The notes under the pieces: model-generated | Told to the model about the DNA's origin: nothing | What the model saw: the letters and a program-made list of their open reading frames with translations, nothing else | The model's database searches: none | Position numbers and translations under genes: made by a program | Shown: piece after piece, positions 31,911 through 40,901 of the stretch | Numbering within the stretch: position 1 is the stretch's first letter | Layout of the letters: each line of letters starts with the position of its first letter | NCBI GenBank assembly: GCA_900545345.1 | Contig: UQYQ01000012.1 | Location: forward strand, 1 to 64,000 | Length of the DNA stretch: 64,000 nt | Origin: an uncultured Ruminococcus sp. | GTDB lineage: Bacteria > Bacillota > Clostridia > Oscillospirales > Ruminococcaceae | Reading direction: 5' to 3'

Positions 31911-33392
31911 ATGTTTGATAACATGCCAAAAGTAAAAATCGGAATAGTAGCCGTTTCAAGAGACTGCTTTCCTGAGAGCCTTTCTGTTTCAAGAAGAGAA
32001 GCGTTAATTAAGGCTTACAAAGAAAAATATAGTGCAGATGAGATTTATGAGTGTCCTATTTGTATTGTTGAAAGTGAAATTCATATGGTTCAGGCTTTGG
32101 AGGATATAAAAAAGAACGGATGTAACGCTCTTTGTGTTTATCTCGGAAACTTCGGTCCTGAGATTTCAGAAACACTGCTTGCAAAGCACTTTGACGGACC
32201 TTCAATGTTTGTAGCTGCTGCTGAGGAGCGTGGAGATAATCTTTGTCAGGGCAGAGGAGATGCTTACTGCGGTATGCTTAATGCAAGCTACAATCTAAAG
32301 CTTAGAAATGTTAAGGCATATATTCCTGAATATCCTGTAGGAACAGCTGAAGAATGTGCTGACATGATTAATGAGTTTGTTCCTGTTGCAAAGGCTATTA
32401 TAGGTCTTAAAGATTTAAAGATTATTTCATTCGGACCTCGTCCTTTGAACTTTATGGCATGTAATGCACCTATCAAGCCGTTATTTGATTTAGGCGTTGA
32501 GATTGAAGAAAACTCAGAGCTTGATTTGTTTGAAGCATATAAAATGCACGACGGCGATGAGAGAATTCCTGAGGTTGTTAAAGATATGGAAGCAGAGCTT
32601 GGAGAAGGAAACAAAAAGCCTGAAATTCTTCCTAAGCTTGCACAATATGAGCTTACTCTTTTAGACTGGATTGAAACACACAAGGGATACAGAAAGTATG
32701 TTGCTATTGCAGGAAAATGCTGGCCTGCATTCCAGACACAGTTCGGATTTGTTCCTTGCTATGTAAACAGCCGTTTGACTTCAAGAGGAATTCCTGTTTC
32801 TTGTGAAGTTGATATTTACGGTGCATTGAGTGAGTTTATCGGAACTTGTGTAAGTGACGATATAGTTACCCTTCTTGATATTAATAATACAGTTCCTTAT
32901 GATTTATATGATGAGGACATCAAGGGCAAGCACGACTATACAACTAAGGATATATTCATGGGCTTCCACTGCGGAAACACAAGCTCTAAGAAGCTTACAA
33001 GCTGTTCTATGAAATATCAGATGATTATGGCAAGAAGTCTTCCTGAAGAGGTAACTCAGGGAACTCTTGAGGGTGATATTGTTCCTGGTGATATTACATT
33101 CTTCAGACTGCAAAGCACATCAGACGGAAAGCTTCGTTCATATATCGCTCAGGGAGAGGTTCTTCCTGTTGCAACACGCTCATTCGGAGCAATCGGTATA
33201 TTTGCTATTCCTGAGATGGGACGCTTCTATCGTCATGTTCTGATTGAGGGCAACTTCCCTCACCACGGTGCTGTTGCATTCGGTCACTTCGGAAAAGCAA
33301 TTTACAATGTATTCAGATATTTAGGCATTGAGGAAATCGGATTTAACCAGCCGAAGGGTATGCTTTATAAGAGCGAGAATCCTTTTGCATAA
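31911..33392 (+). CDS. L-fucose/L-arabinose isomerase-like protein
   Basis: A 493-residue enzyme of the fucose/arabinose isomerase fold, whose members interconvert aldose and ketose sugars with a divalent metal. The N-terminal domains read VKIGIVAVSRDCFPE and YLGNFGPE; the C-terminal part holds FMGFHCGNTSSKKL and HHGAVAFGHFGKAIYNVFRYLG. The last block includes the His pair expected at the metal site. The substrate is not clear, and it is more distant than true FucI or AraA. ATG 31911 follows GGAGG; an ATG at 31896 overlaps that site. It forms an operon with DUF4867. Confidence 0.82.
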   Translation: MFDNMPKVKIGIVAVSRDCFPESLSVSRREALIKAYKEKYSADEIYECPICIVESEIHMVQALEDIKKNGCNALCVYLGNFGPEISETLLAKHFDGPSMFVAAAEERGDNLCQGRGDAYCGMLNASYNLKLRNVKAYIPEYPVGTAEECADMINEFVPVAKAIIGLKDLKIISFGPRPLNFMACNAPIKPLFDLGVEIEENSELDLFEAYKMHDGDERIPEVVKDMEAELGEGNKKPEILPKLAQYELTLLDWIETHKGYRKYVAIAGKCWPAFQTQFGFVPCYVNSRLTSRGIPVSCEVDIYGALSEFIGTCVSDDIVTLLDINNTVPYDLYDEDIKGKHDYTTKDIFMGFHCGNTSSKKLTSCSMKYQMIMARSLPEEVTQGTLEGDIVPGDITFFRLQSTSDGKLRSYIAQGEVLPVATRSFGAIGIFAIPEMGRFYRHVLIEGNFPHHGAVAFGHFGKAIYNVFRYLGIEEIGFNQPKGMLYKSENPFA

Positions 33393-33413
33393 CTGAAAGA
33401 TATTAAAGAATAT

Positions 33414-33442
33414 AAGGACAGTCTTTTCAGACTGTCCTTTTT
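33414..33442. terminator. Terminator after the isomerase-like gene
   Basis: AAGGACAGTC pairs with GACTGTCCTT, followed by TTTTG. Confidence 0.85.
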
Positions 33443-33507
33443 GTATAATTTTATATTATAAAAGAAAAATCAGGCGGAATATCGCTGGCTTTTTTGAGCG
33501 GTTTATT

Positions 33508-36500
33508 TTATTCGATACTAACTAATTTGTATATGTCCTGATATGCTTTTGTTCCGTCCGGCAAATCAATTATATTGCATGACAGTAAAGCATGAACAAT
33601 TTTTCCGTTATCAGTGTTTATTGTAATCGGTTCATTGACAGCGACAAGATGTTCTTTTCTGTATTTCATAAATCTGCTGTCGAAATCATAAATTTCACTT
33701 GGAACCAAGTTTCTCATATAACTTCCGATATAACTGTCATAGGCTGATTTGATTTCGGGATCTGTTTCATATCCTTTGAACATGTTAAGATAAACATCAT
33801 TGAAATCTATTACGATAGGTTCGTCTTCAACAGTATAGTGAACAATTGCACAAGGAATATTTTTATAAAGAGGGTGAAGATATTGATAATAAGATTCGAT
33901 TCTCTCATCGTTTGTATATGTATTATGTTTATCTGCGAGTTTGTCAGTAAGCTCAATATATGCATTCTGAACAAAGCTCTGATTATTAATATTGACCAGG
34001 TTGATTTTACCCATTACCCATATAATACTGTTGTCACGCTTTTTTAAACGAATCTCATAAGTAGTGTATTCCTGTACCTGTACATAATATTCCAATAAAA
34101 GCTCAGCGTAAGCTTTGTCGTCATCATATACCATGTAAAGAGGGTCTTTTGCAATCTCAGCTTCAAATTCCTTATTGCTGTATCCAAGCATATCTGCCGC
34201 ATAGTCGTTATGATAAACTATTTCGGATGAATCTTGACCGATTTCAATTTCTATTACTGCACATGGGAGTTTTTCAAATGTGTCAATAATAGTGTTTTTT
34301 GATTTGTTGACTTCCAAGCTGAGAGAGTAAATTTTATTTTGCATATCAGTTTGTTCTGTAATATCTTCAGCGGTTACAGTAATTAGTGTTTTTTCCGAGT
34401 TTTCATCAAGATAAGAAATTTTTATTCTTATTAATTTTTGTGCGTTTCTGATAGTACGCTCAAAAGTTATTGTCCTCTCTTTTTTATCTTGAGCTACCAG
34501 AAAGCAATTTTCTTTAAATTTATTTTGCTGCTGCATATCTAATGATTTATAGTTGAAATCGGTATTATAAGAAGAATGCCCCATAATTTTCAAATAAGAA
34601 TCATTTGCATAAATCAGCGTGAGCTCTTTTTCGTTAATTGAATAAACTGAAACTCCGTACGGTATTTTTCCGAATAAAAGATAATGTACACTGCTTTTAG
34701 ATTTTAGTAAATCAAATTCAGAAGTGTTTTTTATGATACTGTAATGATTTGAATTGTAGCTTATTTTATGCTCTGAGAATTCATTAAAATCTTTTACAGA
34801 GACAGGCCGTGAGAAATAATATCCTTGAAGTCGGTCGCAGCCTACGCTGTCTAAAAATTCGACATGTGATTTTGTTTCAACGCCTTCTGCAACAGTCTGA
34901 ATATTCAGGCGTTTTGACATGTTTATAACAGATGTGATAATACTTTCCGACCGCGGAGATATAGTATCTCTTCCTAAAAATTGCATATCTATTTTCAGAA
35001 TATCAACAGGGAAGTCTTTTAGATGGTTGAGTGACGAATATCCGCTTCCGAAATCATCCATAGCTAAAATAAATCCCTGAGACTGGAGGTAAGAAGACTT
35101 TTCTAAAAGCTCCTGTGGATTGTCAATATAAGCACTTTCGGTAATTTCCAGTTTAAGCATACCGGGATCAATATTGTATTTTTTAGTTAATTCAATAATT
35201 AAGCTGCACAGATTAGGATTTTGAACATTGACTCTTGAAATATTCACAGAAACAGGAATTTTTTTTAAGTTCTTTTGTTCTCTGTCGCTTAGGAACTTAC
35301 ATGCTTCTTCCCAAACAAAGTAATCCAGTTCTTTGATAAATCCGTTTTTCTCAAAAAGCGGAATAAAATCATTAGGCGGTATAAGTCCTTTTTGCGGATG
35401 ATTCCATCTTATCAAAATTTCGCCGCTGTCAACACAGTGATTATGTATGTCAATTATAGGCTGAATATAAATTTCAAATTGATGTTCTTTTAATGCAGAA
35501 GTCATATCGTTATATATTTCCTGCTCAGCCAAAAGAGTATCACGAAGAGTTTTGTCATAATATGCATAGTGTACCGAATAATCACCTTTGATTTTTTGAA
35601 GAGCTAAGTTAGCACGGTCACACATATTGTCAACGGGAAGATTTATATCTTCGACATCGTAAATGCCAAAGCACACAGTCGTTTTAAAATTTGGATTGAT
35701 GTCGTCAAAAAAGTGTTCTGATTTTTCGCATAAATCCTTTAGGTTCAAAAACTTTTTATCTATACATATCGCAAAATGGTCAGCGGAAATTCTTCCGTAG
35801 GTTCCTTGAGTACCTACAAGATTTTTCAATTTCTGTCCCATGGTGTAAAGCAGTTTATCACCCATAGCAGTACCGAAAAGATCATTTATTATTTTAAACC
35901 GTTCTATATTCCAATATATAATAACGAACTGGGTCTGCGGATAATCTTTTATCATTTCGGATGTTTTTGAATAGAAAGTTTCCTGATTGTATATGTCGGT
36001 CAATTTATCAAATTCAGCCCGATATCTGATTTCGTCTTCATTATTTTTAGAATTGGTGATATCATTGGAAACCGATAGAAGAACAGGATAATTGCTAGAA
36101 TAATCTATTTTATTTCCTTTGAGATTTATCCATTTTATTTCTCCGGATTTATTATAAACCTGAAAATCAATATCGAAGTTTTTATTGGCATTTATAGCGT
36201 TTCTTGATGCTTTGGCAGCACGCTTTCTGTCTGATAAATGCACAAAGTTGTATGTACTGAATTCATCTTTTATAATATACTCTTTCAGCTTGGAAAAGCC
36301 TTTGCTTTCATAAAGATTTTTAAATCCGCCGTCCGGATAAAATTCTGTTAAGGCAACACCTCCGAGCATATTATCAAGTATTGTCTGGAGCTGCTGCTGA
36401 GCTTTGTTTTTTCGTCTTAGAATAAGATTTTCACGCTCAGTTGTTTCACGGTCGCTGTTATTGATAATATTTAATACCCGATGTTTTACAATTTTTGAGT

Positions 36501-36831
36501 TGAAAGGATTGCTTATAAAATCAACAGCACCTAAATCAAGAGATTTTATTTCGTCTTCCGGATTGCTGGCAGCGGTTATTACAACAACAGGAATATCCGC
36601 TAAATCAGGATTGCCTGACTTTATCCGCAAAAAATCATGACCGTCGATTTTCGGCATAATAATATCAAGTAAAATGATATCAATTTCATTTTGCTTAGCG
36701 TTTAGTATATTCAAAGCATCTTCACCGTTATCAGCTTCATAGATTTTAAAGCTGTCTTTAAAGATTTCACTTAGCATAATGCGGTTTACCTTTGAATCGT
36801 CCGCTAAAAGCATTGTATGTTTTTTATTCAT
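33508..36831 (-). CDS. Response regulator with PAS, degenerate GGDEF, EAL and further PAS domains
   Basis: A 1107-residue cytosolic signalling protein. The order is receiver domain (about 5-122, phospho-acceptor Asp 56 in LLDIIMPKIDG), PAS (about 150-262), GGDEF (about 270-425), EAL phosphodiesterase (about 435-690) and PAS-like sensors to the end. The GGDEF active site is lost (SADHF at about 349-353), so it should not make c-di-GMP. The EAL domain keeps EIL (471-473), the Asn in VNIS, the Glu in ITES, MDDFGSGYSS and AEGVE, so c-di-GMP hydrolysis is likely. The start at 36831 is preferred to 36885, which would overlap the HPt gene. Upstream is an HPt protein; no histidine kinase gene is adjacent. 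Confidence 0.9.
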   Translation of the reverse strand: MNKKHTMLLADDSKVNRIMLSEIFKDSFKIYEADNGEDALNILNAKQNEIDIILLDIIMPKIDGHDFLRIKSGNPDLADIPVVVITAASNPEDEIKSLDLGAVDFISNPFNSKIVKHRVLNIINNSDRETTERENLILRRKNKAQQQLQTILDNMLGGVALTEFYPDGGFKNLYESKGFSKLKEYIIKDEFSTYNFVHLSDRKRAAKASRNAINANKNFDIDFQVYNKSGEIKWINLKGNKIDYSSNYPVLLSVSNDITNSKNNEDEIRYRAEFDKLTDIYNQETFYSKTSEMIKDYPQTQFVIIYWNIERFKIINDLFGTAMGDKLLYTMGQKLKNLVGTQGTYGRISADHFAICIDKKFLNLKDLCEKSEHFFDDINPNFKTTVCFGIYDVEDINLPVDNMCDRANLALQKIKGDYSVHYAYYDKTLRDTLLAEQEIYNDMTSALKEHQFEIYIQPIIDIHNHCVDSGEILIRWNHPQKGLIPPNDFIPLFEKNGFIKELDYFVWEEACKFLSDREQKNLKKIPVSVNISRVNVQNPNLCSLIIELTKKYNIDPGMLKLEITESAYIDNPQELLEKSSYLQSQGFILAMDDFGSGYSSLNHLKDFPVDILKIDMQFLGRDTISPRSESIITSVINMSKRLNIQTVAEGVETKSHVEFLDSVGCDRLQGYYFSRPVSVKDFNEFSEHKISYNSNHYSIIKNTSEFDLLKSKSSVHYLLFGKIPYGVSVYSINEKELTLIYANDSYLKIMGHSSYNTDFNYKSLDMQQQNKFKENCFLVAQDKKERTITFERTIRNAQKLIRIKISYLDENSEKTLITVTAEDITEQTDMQNKIYSLSLEVNKSKNTIIDTFEKLPCAVIEIEIGQDSSEIVYHNDYAADMLGYSNKEFEAEIAKDPLYMVYDDDKAYAELLLEYYVQVQEYTTYEIRLKKRDNSIIWVMGKINLVNINNQSFVQNAYIELTDKLADKHNTYTNDERIESYYQYLHPLYKNIPCAIVHYTVEDEPIVIDFNDVYLNMFKGYETDPEIKSAYDSYIGSYMRNLVPSEIYDFDSRFMKYRKEHLVAVNEPITINTDNGKIVHALLSCNIIDLPDGTKAYQDIYKLVSIE

Positions 36832-36865
36832 GTTATCACCGCTTAAATTATATTTAATATACTGT

Positions 36866-37228
36866 TTATAAATTAACATAAGCATATGAGCTTTTTATAA
36901 TTGAAATAGTGTCTTCATAAGCTTTTGCTGTATTAGTATATAAAAGTTCAAGGCTTGAATAATTCATTAAACGAAGGGCTTCTGTAAGCTCCTTAGATTT
37001 TTCATATAAATCGACAAGACATAAGCTGCCTGAAGTTCCTTTTAGATTATGCATAAGTTTATACATTTTTTGATATTGTTTTGATTGATAAGCGTTTTTT
37101 ATTTCTTCAAAAGAAAAATTATTAAGAAAATCTATAAGTAAACTTTCATATAATTCCTTATTTCCCATCAGCCTTTCTACGCCTTCATCATAATTAATTC
37201 CGTTTTGTATTAAAAAATTTTTATTCAT
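36866..37228 (-). CDS. Histidine phosphotransfer (HPt) domain protein
   Basis: A 120-residue four-helix HPt protein that carries phosphate between a hybrid kinase and a response regulator. The phospho-acceptor His lies in MHNLKGTSGSLCL (His at about residue 63), followed by the usual small and Gly-rich residues. It ends 34 bases before the start of the REC-EAL gene on the same strand, so the two are cotranscribed and the receiver domain there is the likely partner. The cognate kinase must be encoded elsewhere. Confidence 0.85.
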   Translation of the reverse strand: MNKNFLIQNGINYDEGVERLMGNKELYESLLIDFLNNFSFEEIKNAYQSKQYQKMYKLMHNLKGTSGSLCLVDLYEKSKELTEALRLMNYSSLELLYTNTAKAYEDTISIIKSSYAYVNL

Positions 37229-37764
37229 TTGATTTTCCTTAATTTTGTATAAGTTTTGCCTAAGAAATATTTAATATGTTATAACCGCATTTTATTCACC
37301 GGTTTTTTATCCGGCTGATAAATTAAGATTAAGCATTAAACAATGTTTTACTGAAATTCTAAAGCACTAATGTTCGATCATTTGTCTATAAGCGTACAAC
37401 ACCCTTTATTGATTATATAATATTTTGGTGAAATTTGCAATACTACTTATGTTTCAATGCGTTTTTTTGTGAATATTTCACAAACCTTAAAGTTTTTTTT
37501 AGGTTACAATTTAAAAAATTTATTATGAATTTATTTTATAATTATTTTCGAAAAAGGTAATATAATTCAAATTATATTATATGTTGTAACGAAATGAAAA
37601 TGCCAAAACCTTGTTGCGTAATTATTTTTATTAAATATATTTACTAAAAATTTTAATTTATTTATGCCCGAAAATGTTGTATAATAATATTAAAGCAACT
37701 ATGAAATTAGTTTTTAATATTAATATAAAATTATAATTTTTATGAAATAAGGAAATGAGAAAGT
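37229..37764. other. AT-rich 536-bp divergent intergenic region
   Basis: The stretch between the HPt gene (minus) and the NodB deacetylase gene (plus) is extremely AT-rich. A TATAAT box with weak -35 partners lies near 37680, and a short CCGG/CCGG inverted repeat lies near 37300-37316. I see no RNA gene, open reading frame or known riboswitch. Promoters for both flanking genes must lie here, but none is a clean match. Confidence 0.5.
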
Positions 37765-38838
37765 ATGAAGGAATTTGTTAAAATTATAGATTTCAAGAAG
37801 CTCTCATGTGCTTTTGCAGTAATTCTTTTGGCAGTTTTATTATGTACATCAATTTTTTCATTTAAAAGTAACATGATAACGCCTCAGCCGCTTGCGAAAA
37901 ATGTAAGTGCTGACAATATAACCGAAGAGCGGATTGATATAGAAAAATTCAAAAATTCAAAAATCAAATTAACATTAACTTTAAAAAGAAAAAGTATCAA
38001 GTTAAAGTTCACTTCTGTTAAAAACAGTTCATGCTATGAGATTTTCAGAAAGCAAAAAAATGAAAAGAATTTTACGCTTATAGGTACAACGCAGAAAAAT
38101 CAGTTTTCAGATAAAACTGTTAAGTCAGGGAAAACATATATTTATAAAGTAAGAGCGGTTCTGAAGCAAAAGGAAGGGCAGATAAACGGCAAATGTTCAA
38201 ATAAGATAAAGAAAAAGTATGTTAAGTTTGATGAAAATAAGAAGATGGTTGCATTAACTTTTGATGACGGACCGGGAAAATATACAAAGTCAATTCTCAA
38301 ATGTCTGGATAAAAATGACGCACATGCCACATTTTTTGTATTGGGAAATTCGGTTAATAATTATAAACCTTCTATAAAAAAAGCAGATTTAATCGGCTGT
38401 GAAATAGGAAGTCATTCTTTTGACCATTCAAACCTTAGTATTCTTTCTTCAAAGGGAATTAAAAGTCAGATGAACAGGACTGATAAAAGACTTAAAAAGA
38501 TAATAGACCATGGTGCTTCACTTATGCGTCCTCCATACGGTGCAATTAATTCATCCGTAAAAAAAAGTGTTAAAAAACCTGTTATAACATGGAATATCGA
38601 TACCCGTGACTGGGAGACAAGAAGTGCTTTATCAACATATAAAAGTGTTATTAAAAATGCAAGAGATGGCGATATTATTTTAATGCATGATATTCACGGC
38701 TCAACGAAGACGGCGGCATTAAAGATTATTCCGGAACTGAAAAAGCGGGGCTATCAGCTAGTTACTGTCTCTGAGCTTGCAGAGTATAAAGGTGTAAAGC
38801 TTAAAAACGGTGAGGTTTATAATAAAATAAAGCAGTAA
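37765..38838 (+). CDS. Secreted polysaccharide deacetylase (NodB/CE4) with FN3-like module
   Basis: A 357-residue exported enzyme predicted to remove acetyl groups from GlcNAc or MurNAc in peptidoglycan or another surface glycan. One N-terminal helix (about 13-34) anchors or exports it. An FN3-like module follows (about 66-150). The CE4 domain (about 160-345) has all five motifs: TFDDGPG (165-171), HSFDH (217-221), RPPYG (255-259), DTRDW (279-283) and HDIH (308-311). The first Asp pair and the two His are the metal and catalytic residues. The ribosome binding site is AAGGAAATGAG. It is monocistronic. Confidence 0.92.
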   Translation: MKEFVKIIDFKKLSCAFAVILLAVLLCTSIFSFKSNMITPQPLAKNVSADNITEERIDIEKFKNSKIKLTLTLKRKSIKLKFTSVKNSSCYEIFRKQKNEKNFTLIGTTQKNQFSDKTVKSGKTYIYKVRAVLKQKEGQINGKCSNKIKKKYVKFDENKKMVALTFDDGPGKYTKSILKCLDKNDAHATFFVLGNSVNNYKPSIKKADLIGCEIGSHSFDHSNLSILSSKGIKSQMNRTDKRLKKIIDHGASLMRPPYGAINSSVKKSVKKPVITWNIDTRDWETRSALSTYKSVIKNARDGDIILMHDIHGSTKTAALKIIPELKKRGYQLVTVSELAEYKGVKLKNGEVYNKIKQ

Positions 38839-38871
38839 AAAGCCGAATGGGATAACTCTGTCTTTATGTAT

Positions 38872-38900
38872 TTGAAATTTATATATTTTAATGATATACT
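38872..38900 (+). promoter_or_regulatory. Promoter of the CBS protein gene
   Basis: TTGAAA (38872-38877) and TATACT (38895-38900) are 17 bases apart. A TATAAT lies four bases further downstream. Confidence 0.65.
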
Positions 38901-38974
38901 TGATATAATGAAATATACAGCAGTCTTTAAAGCATAAGGATAATGTTCTGTAACTTTTTAATACCGGAGGTTTT

Positions 38975-39409
38975 ATGAATATATTTTTTCTGTTGAAGCC
39001 TAAAGCGTTGGTTTCTTATATATATGATGATAATTCTATAAGACAGGCACTTGAAAAATTGAGAGCTCATAAATTCACAGCTATACCCGTTATAAAAAAG
39101 GACGGTACATATGTAGGAACGGTTAGCGAGGGGGATTTTTTGTGGCATATTGTAGATAAGAATAAGTATGACGGAATTAAATCCGAAGAGGAATATCTTG
39201 TTTCTGACTTAATTAAAAACGATAAAAATCCGCCGGTTAAGTCCGATATATCTATGGACGAGCTTTTGCTGAGGGTAATGCGTCAGAACTTTGTTCCTGT
39301 TATTGATGACAGAAACATTTTTATAGGTATTGTGACAAGAACAGATGTCATAAAATATTATTATGATAAAGAGCAGAATGATAAGTACAAAGATATAACT
39401 AATGTTTAA
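38975..39409 (+). CDS. Two-CBS-domain protein
   Basis: A 144-residue cytosolic protein made of one CBS pair (about 8-65 and 75-135), a module that senses adenosine nucleotides or other ligands. Visible CBS features are SIRQALEKLRAHKFTAIPVIKKDGTYVGTVSEGDFLW and FVPVIDDRNIFIGIVTRTDVIKYY. No effector domain is attached. The ribosome binding site is ACCGGAGG. The role is unknown; regulation of an enzyme or transporter in trans is usual for such proteins. Confidence 0.85.
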   Translation: MNIFFLLKPKALVSYIYDDNSIRQALEKLRAHKFTAIPVIKKDGTYVGTVSEGDFLWHIVDKNKYDGIKSEEEYLVSDLIKNDKNPPVKSDISMDELLLRVMRQNFVPVIDDRNIFIGIVTRTDVIKYYYDKEQNDKYKDITNV

Positions 39410-39423
39410 ATTTATATTATATA

Positions 39424-39467
39424 AAAACAGCCTGAAGATAACATTGTTTTATCATCAGACTGTTTTT
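39424..39467. terminator. Bidirectional terminator between CBS and Hrb genes
   Basis: AACAGCCTGAAGATAA pairs with TTATCATCAGACTGTT (two mismatches) and runs into TTTTATTG; the flanking genes converge. Confidence 0.75.
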
Positions 39468-39480
39468 TATTGTTTACTTT

Positions 39481-40116
39481 TTATTTAAAGACTTTTTTAG
39501 TTTGTCCGCAAACAGGGCATTTCCAGTCATCCGGAAGCTCATCAAAAGGAATGTCACCCGAGTACTCATAGCCGCACACACTGCATTTTACGCTTTTTAT
39601 ATTACTGCCTTCATTTTCTTCTGAAATATATGTAGGAGCATTTTTGGGACTTTTGCCCTTTATGGTATTATGATAATAGTCATATGTCATCGGAATATCA
39701 TCGGTTAAAATTTCAGCATCTGAAACCTTTCCTAAAAAAACGGTATGTGTTTCTGTTTCCATAATATCAATAACACTGCATATTATATATCCGCAGCTGT
39801 CTTTTATTACGGGCTGATAAGCTTTCACATCATAATCGATATTTTTAAATTTATCTGTCAATTCACTTGATTGAAATCCGAATGTACCTATAATAGACGG
39901 ATTGGAATTTACAGATAAAATTGAAATTGAAAAAGCTTTATTTTCTTTAATGCATTTATTTGTATAATTATTCTTATTAATGCTTATTGCAATTGTCGCA
40001 GGTTCCGATGCTATTTGCATAGCACTGTTTGCAGTGCATCCCACAGGTCTTCCGCAATTCCAAGTGCTTATTATGTATAACCCATATGATATTTTTCTGA
40101 AAGTGTTTTTATTCAT
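39481..40116 (-). CDS. Flavin reductase-rubredoxin fusion (high-molecular-weight rubredoxin)
   Basis: A 211-residue fusion of an FMN-binding flavoreductase-like domain (about 1-155) and a C-terminal rubredoxin (about 168-208) with two CxxC iron ligands (CSVCGYEY and CPVCG). The same layout is known as Hrb, which passes electrons from NAD(P)H to flavodiiron proteins or rubrerythrin during detoxification of oxygen, peroxide or NO in anaerobes. The adjacent rubrerythrin supports that role here. A GGGAGG ribosome binding site precedes ATG 40116. Confidence 0.9.
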   Translation of the reverse strand: MNKNTFRKISYGLYIISTWNCGRPVGCTANSAMQIASEPATIAISINKNNYTNKCIKENKAFSISILSVNSNPSIIGTFGFQSSELTDKFKNIDYDVKAYQPVIKDSCGYIICSVIDIMETETHTVFLGKVSDAEILTDDIPMTYDYYHNTIKGKSPKNAPTYISEENEGSNIKSVKCSVCGYEYSGDIPFDELPDDWKCPVCGQTKKVFK

Positions 40117-40186
40117 GTTTATAACCGCCTCCCTTGATTTTTGAAAGGAAATATATCAACTTGTTTTATTTAACATAAAACTAAAC

Positions 40187-40219
40187 AAAGCAGGGAAGTT
40201 AAAAACAAAACCCTGCTTT
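40187..40219 (-). terminator. Terminator after rubrerythrin
   Basis: On the minus strand AAAGCAGGG pairs with CCCTGCTTT over a 15-base loop and is followed by GTTTAGTTTTA. It lies between the rubrerythrin and Hrb genes, so hrb may depend on readthrough or its own promoter. Confidence 0.7.
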
Positions 40220-40234
40220 ATTGAACTTTAAAAT

Positions 40235-40777
40235 TTAATAATTTTCTGCTCTGACCATAAAATATGATTTAGGATGTGAACATACAGGACAAACTTCCGG
40301 TGCTTTTTTTCCTATAACAATATGACCGCAGTTTGAACATTCCCAAATTACATCACCGTCTTTTGAGAATACACAGTCACCCTTAATATTTGAAAGAAGT
40401 TTTTTATATCTTTCTTCATGTTCCTTTTCAATTTTTGCAACTTCTTCAAATAAAAATGCTATATGGTCAAATCCTTCTTGTTTTGCAGTCTCTGCAAAGC
40501 CTGCATACATATCAGTCCACTCATAGTTTTCACCTGCGGCAGCGTCTTCAAGATTCTTTATTGTATCAGGCACAGCACCGTTATTTAAAAGTTTAAACCA
40601 TATTTTAGCGTGTTCTTTTTCATTGTCGGCAGTTTCTTCAAAGATTTTCCCTATTTGAACATAACCGTCCTTTTTTGCTTTGCTTGCATAGTACCTGTAT
40701 TTTGTTGAAGCCTGAGATTCACCTGCGAACGCTGCCAATAAATTAGCTTCTGTTTTTGATCCTTTTAAATTGTCCAT
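40235..40777 (-). CDS. rbr: Rubrerythrin
   Basis: A 180-residue peroxidase that reduces hydrogen peroxide in anaerobes. The diiron four-helix domain (about 1-138) has ligand Glu residues in AFAGESQAS, EETADNEKEHAK, FAETAKQEG and EVAKIEKEHEERY. The C-terminal rubredoxin-like domain has CSNCG and CPVC. ATG 40777 is seven bases after AGGAGG; an ATG at 40783 would sit only one base after it. The Hrb gene downstream is the probable electron donor. Confidence 0.96.
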   Translation of the reverse strand: MDNLKGSKTEANLLAAFAGESQASTKYRYYASKAKKDGYVQIGKIFEETADNEKEHAKIWFKLLNNGAVPDTIKNLEDAAAGENYEWTDMYAGFAETAKQEGFDHIAFLFEEVAKIEKEHEERYKKLLSNIKGDCVFSKDGDVIWECSNCGHIVIGKKAPEVCPVCSHPKSYFMVRAENY

Positions 40778-40838
40778 AATCATTCCTCCTGTAATTTAAT
40801 ATATAATTGTATCGGGATGGCTACCGATAAATACAAAG

Positions 40839-40860
40839 TATGAAAATAATGGTTTTCATA
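40839..40860. promoter_or_regulatory. Palindrome upstream of rubrerythrin
   Basis: TATGAAAA and TTTTCATA form a perfect inverted repeat around a six-base centre, about 60 bases before the rubrerythrin start. It resembles a dimeric repressor operator (PerR/Fur-type sites are AT-rich palindromes), but the sequence is not a clear match to either. Confidence 0.4.
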
Positions 40861-40901
40861 TAATAAATGATATCAAGATTAATTGAATAATGTATTAAAA
40901 A

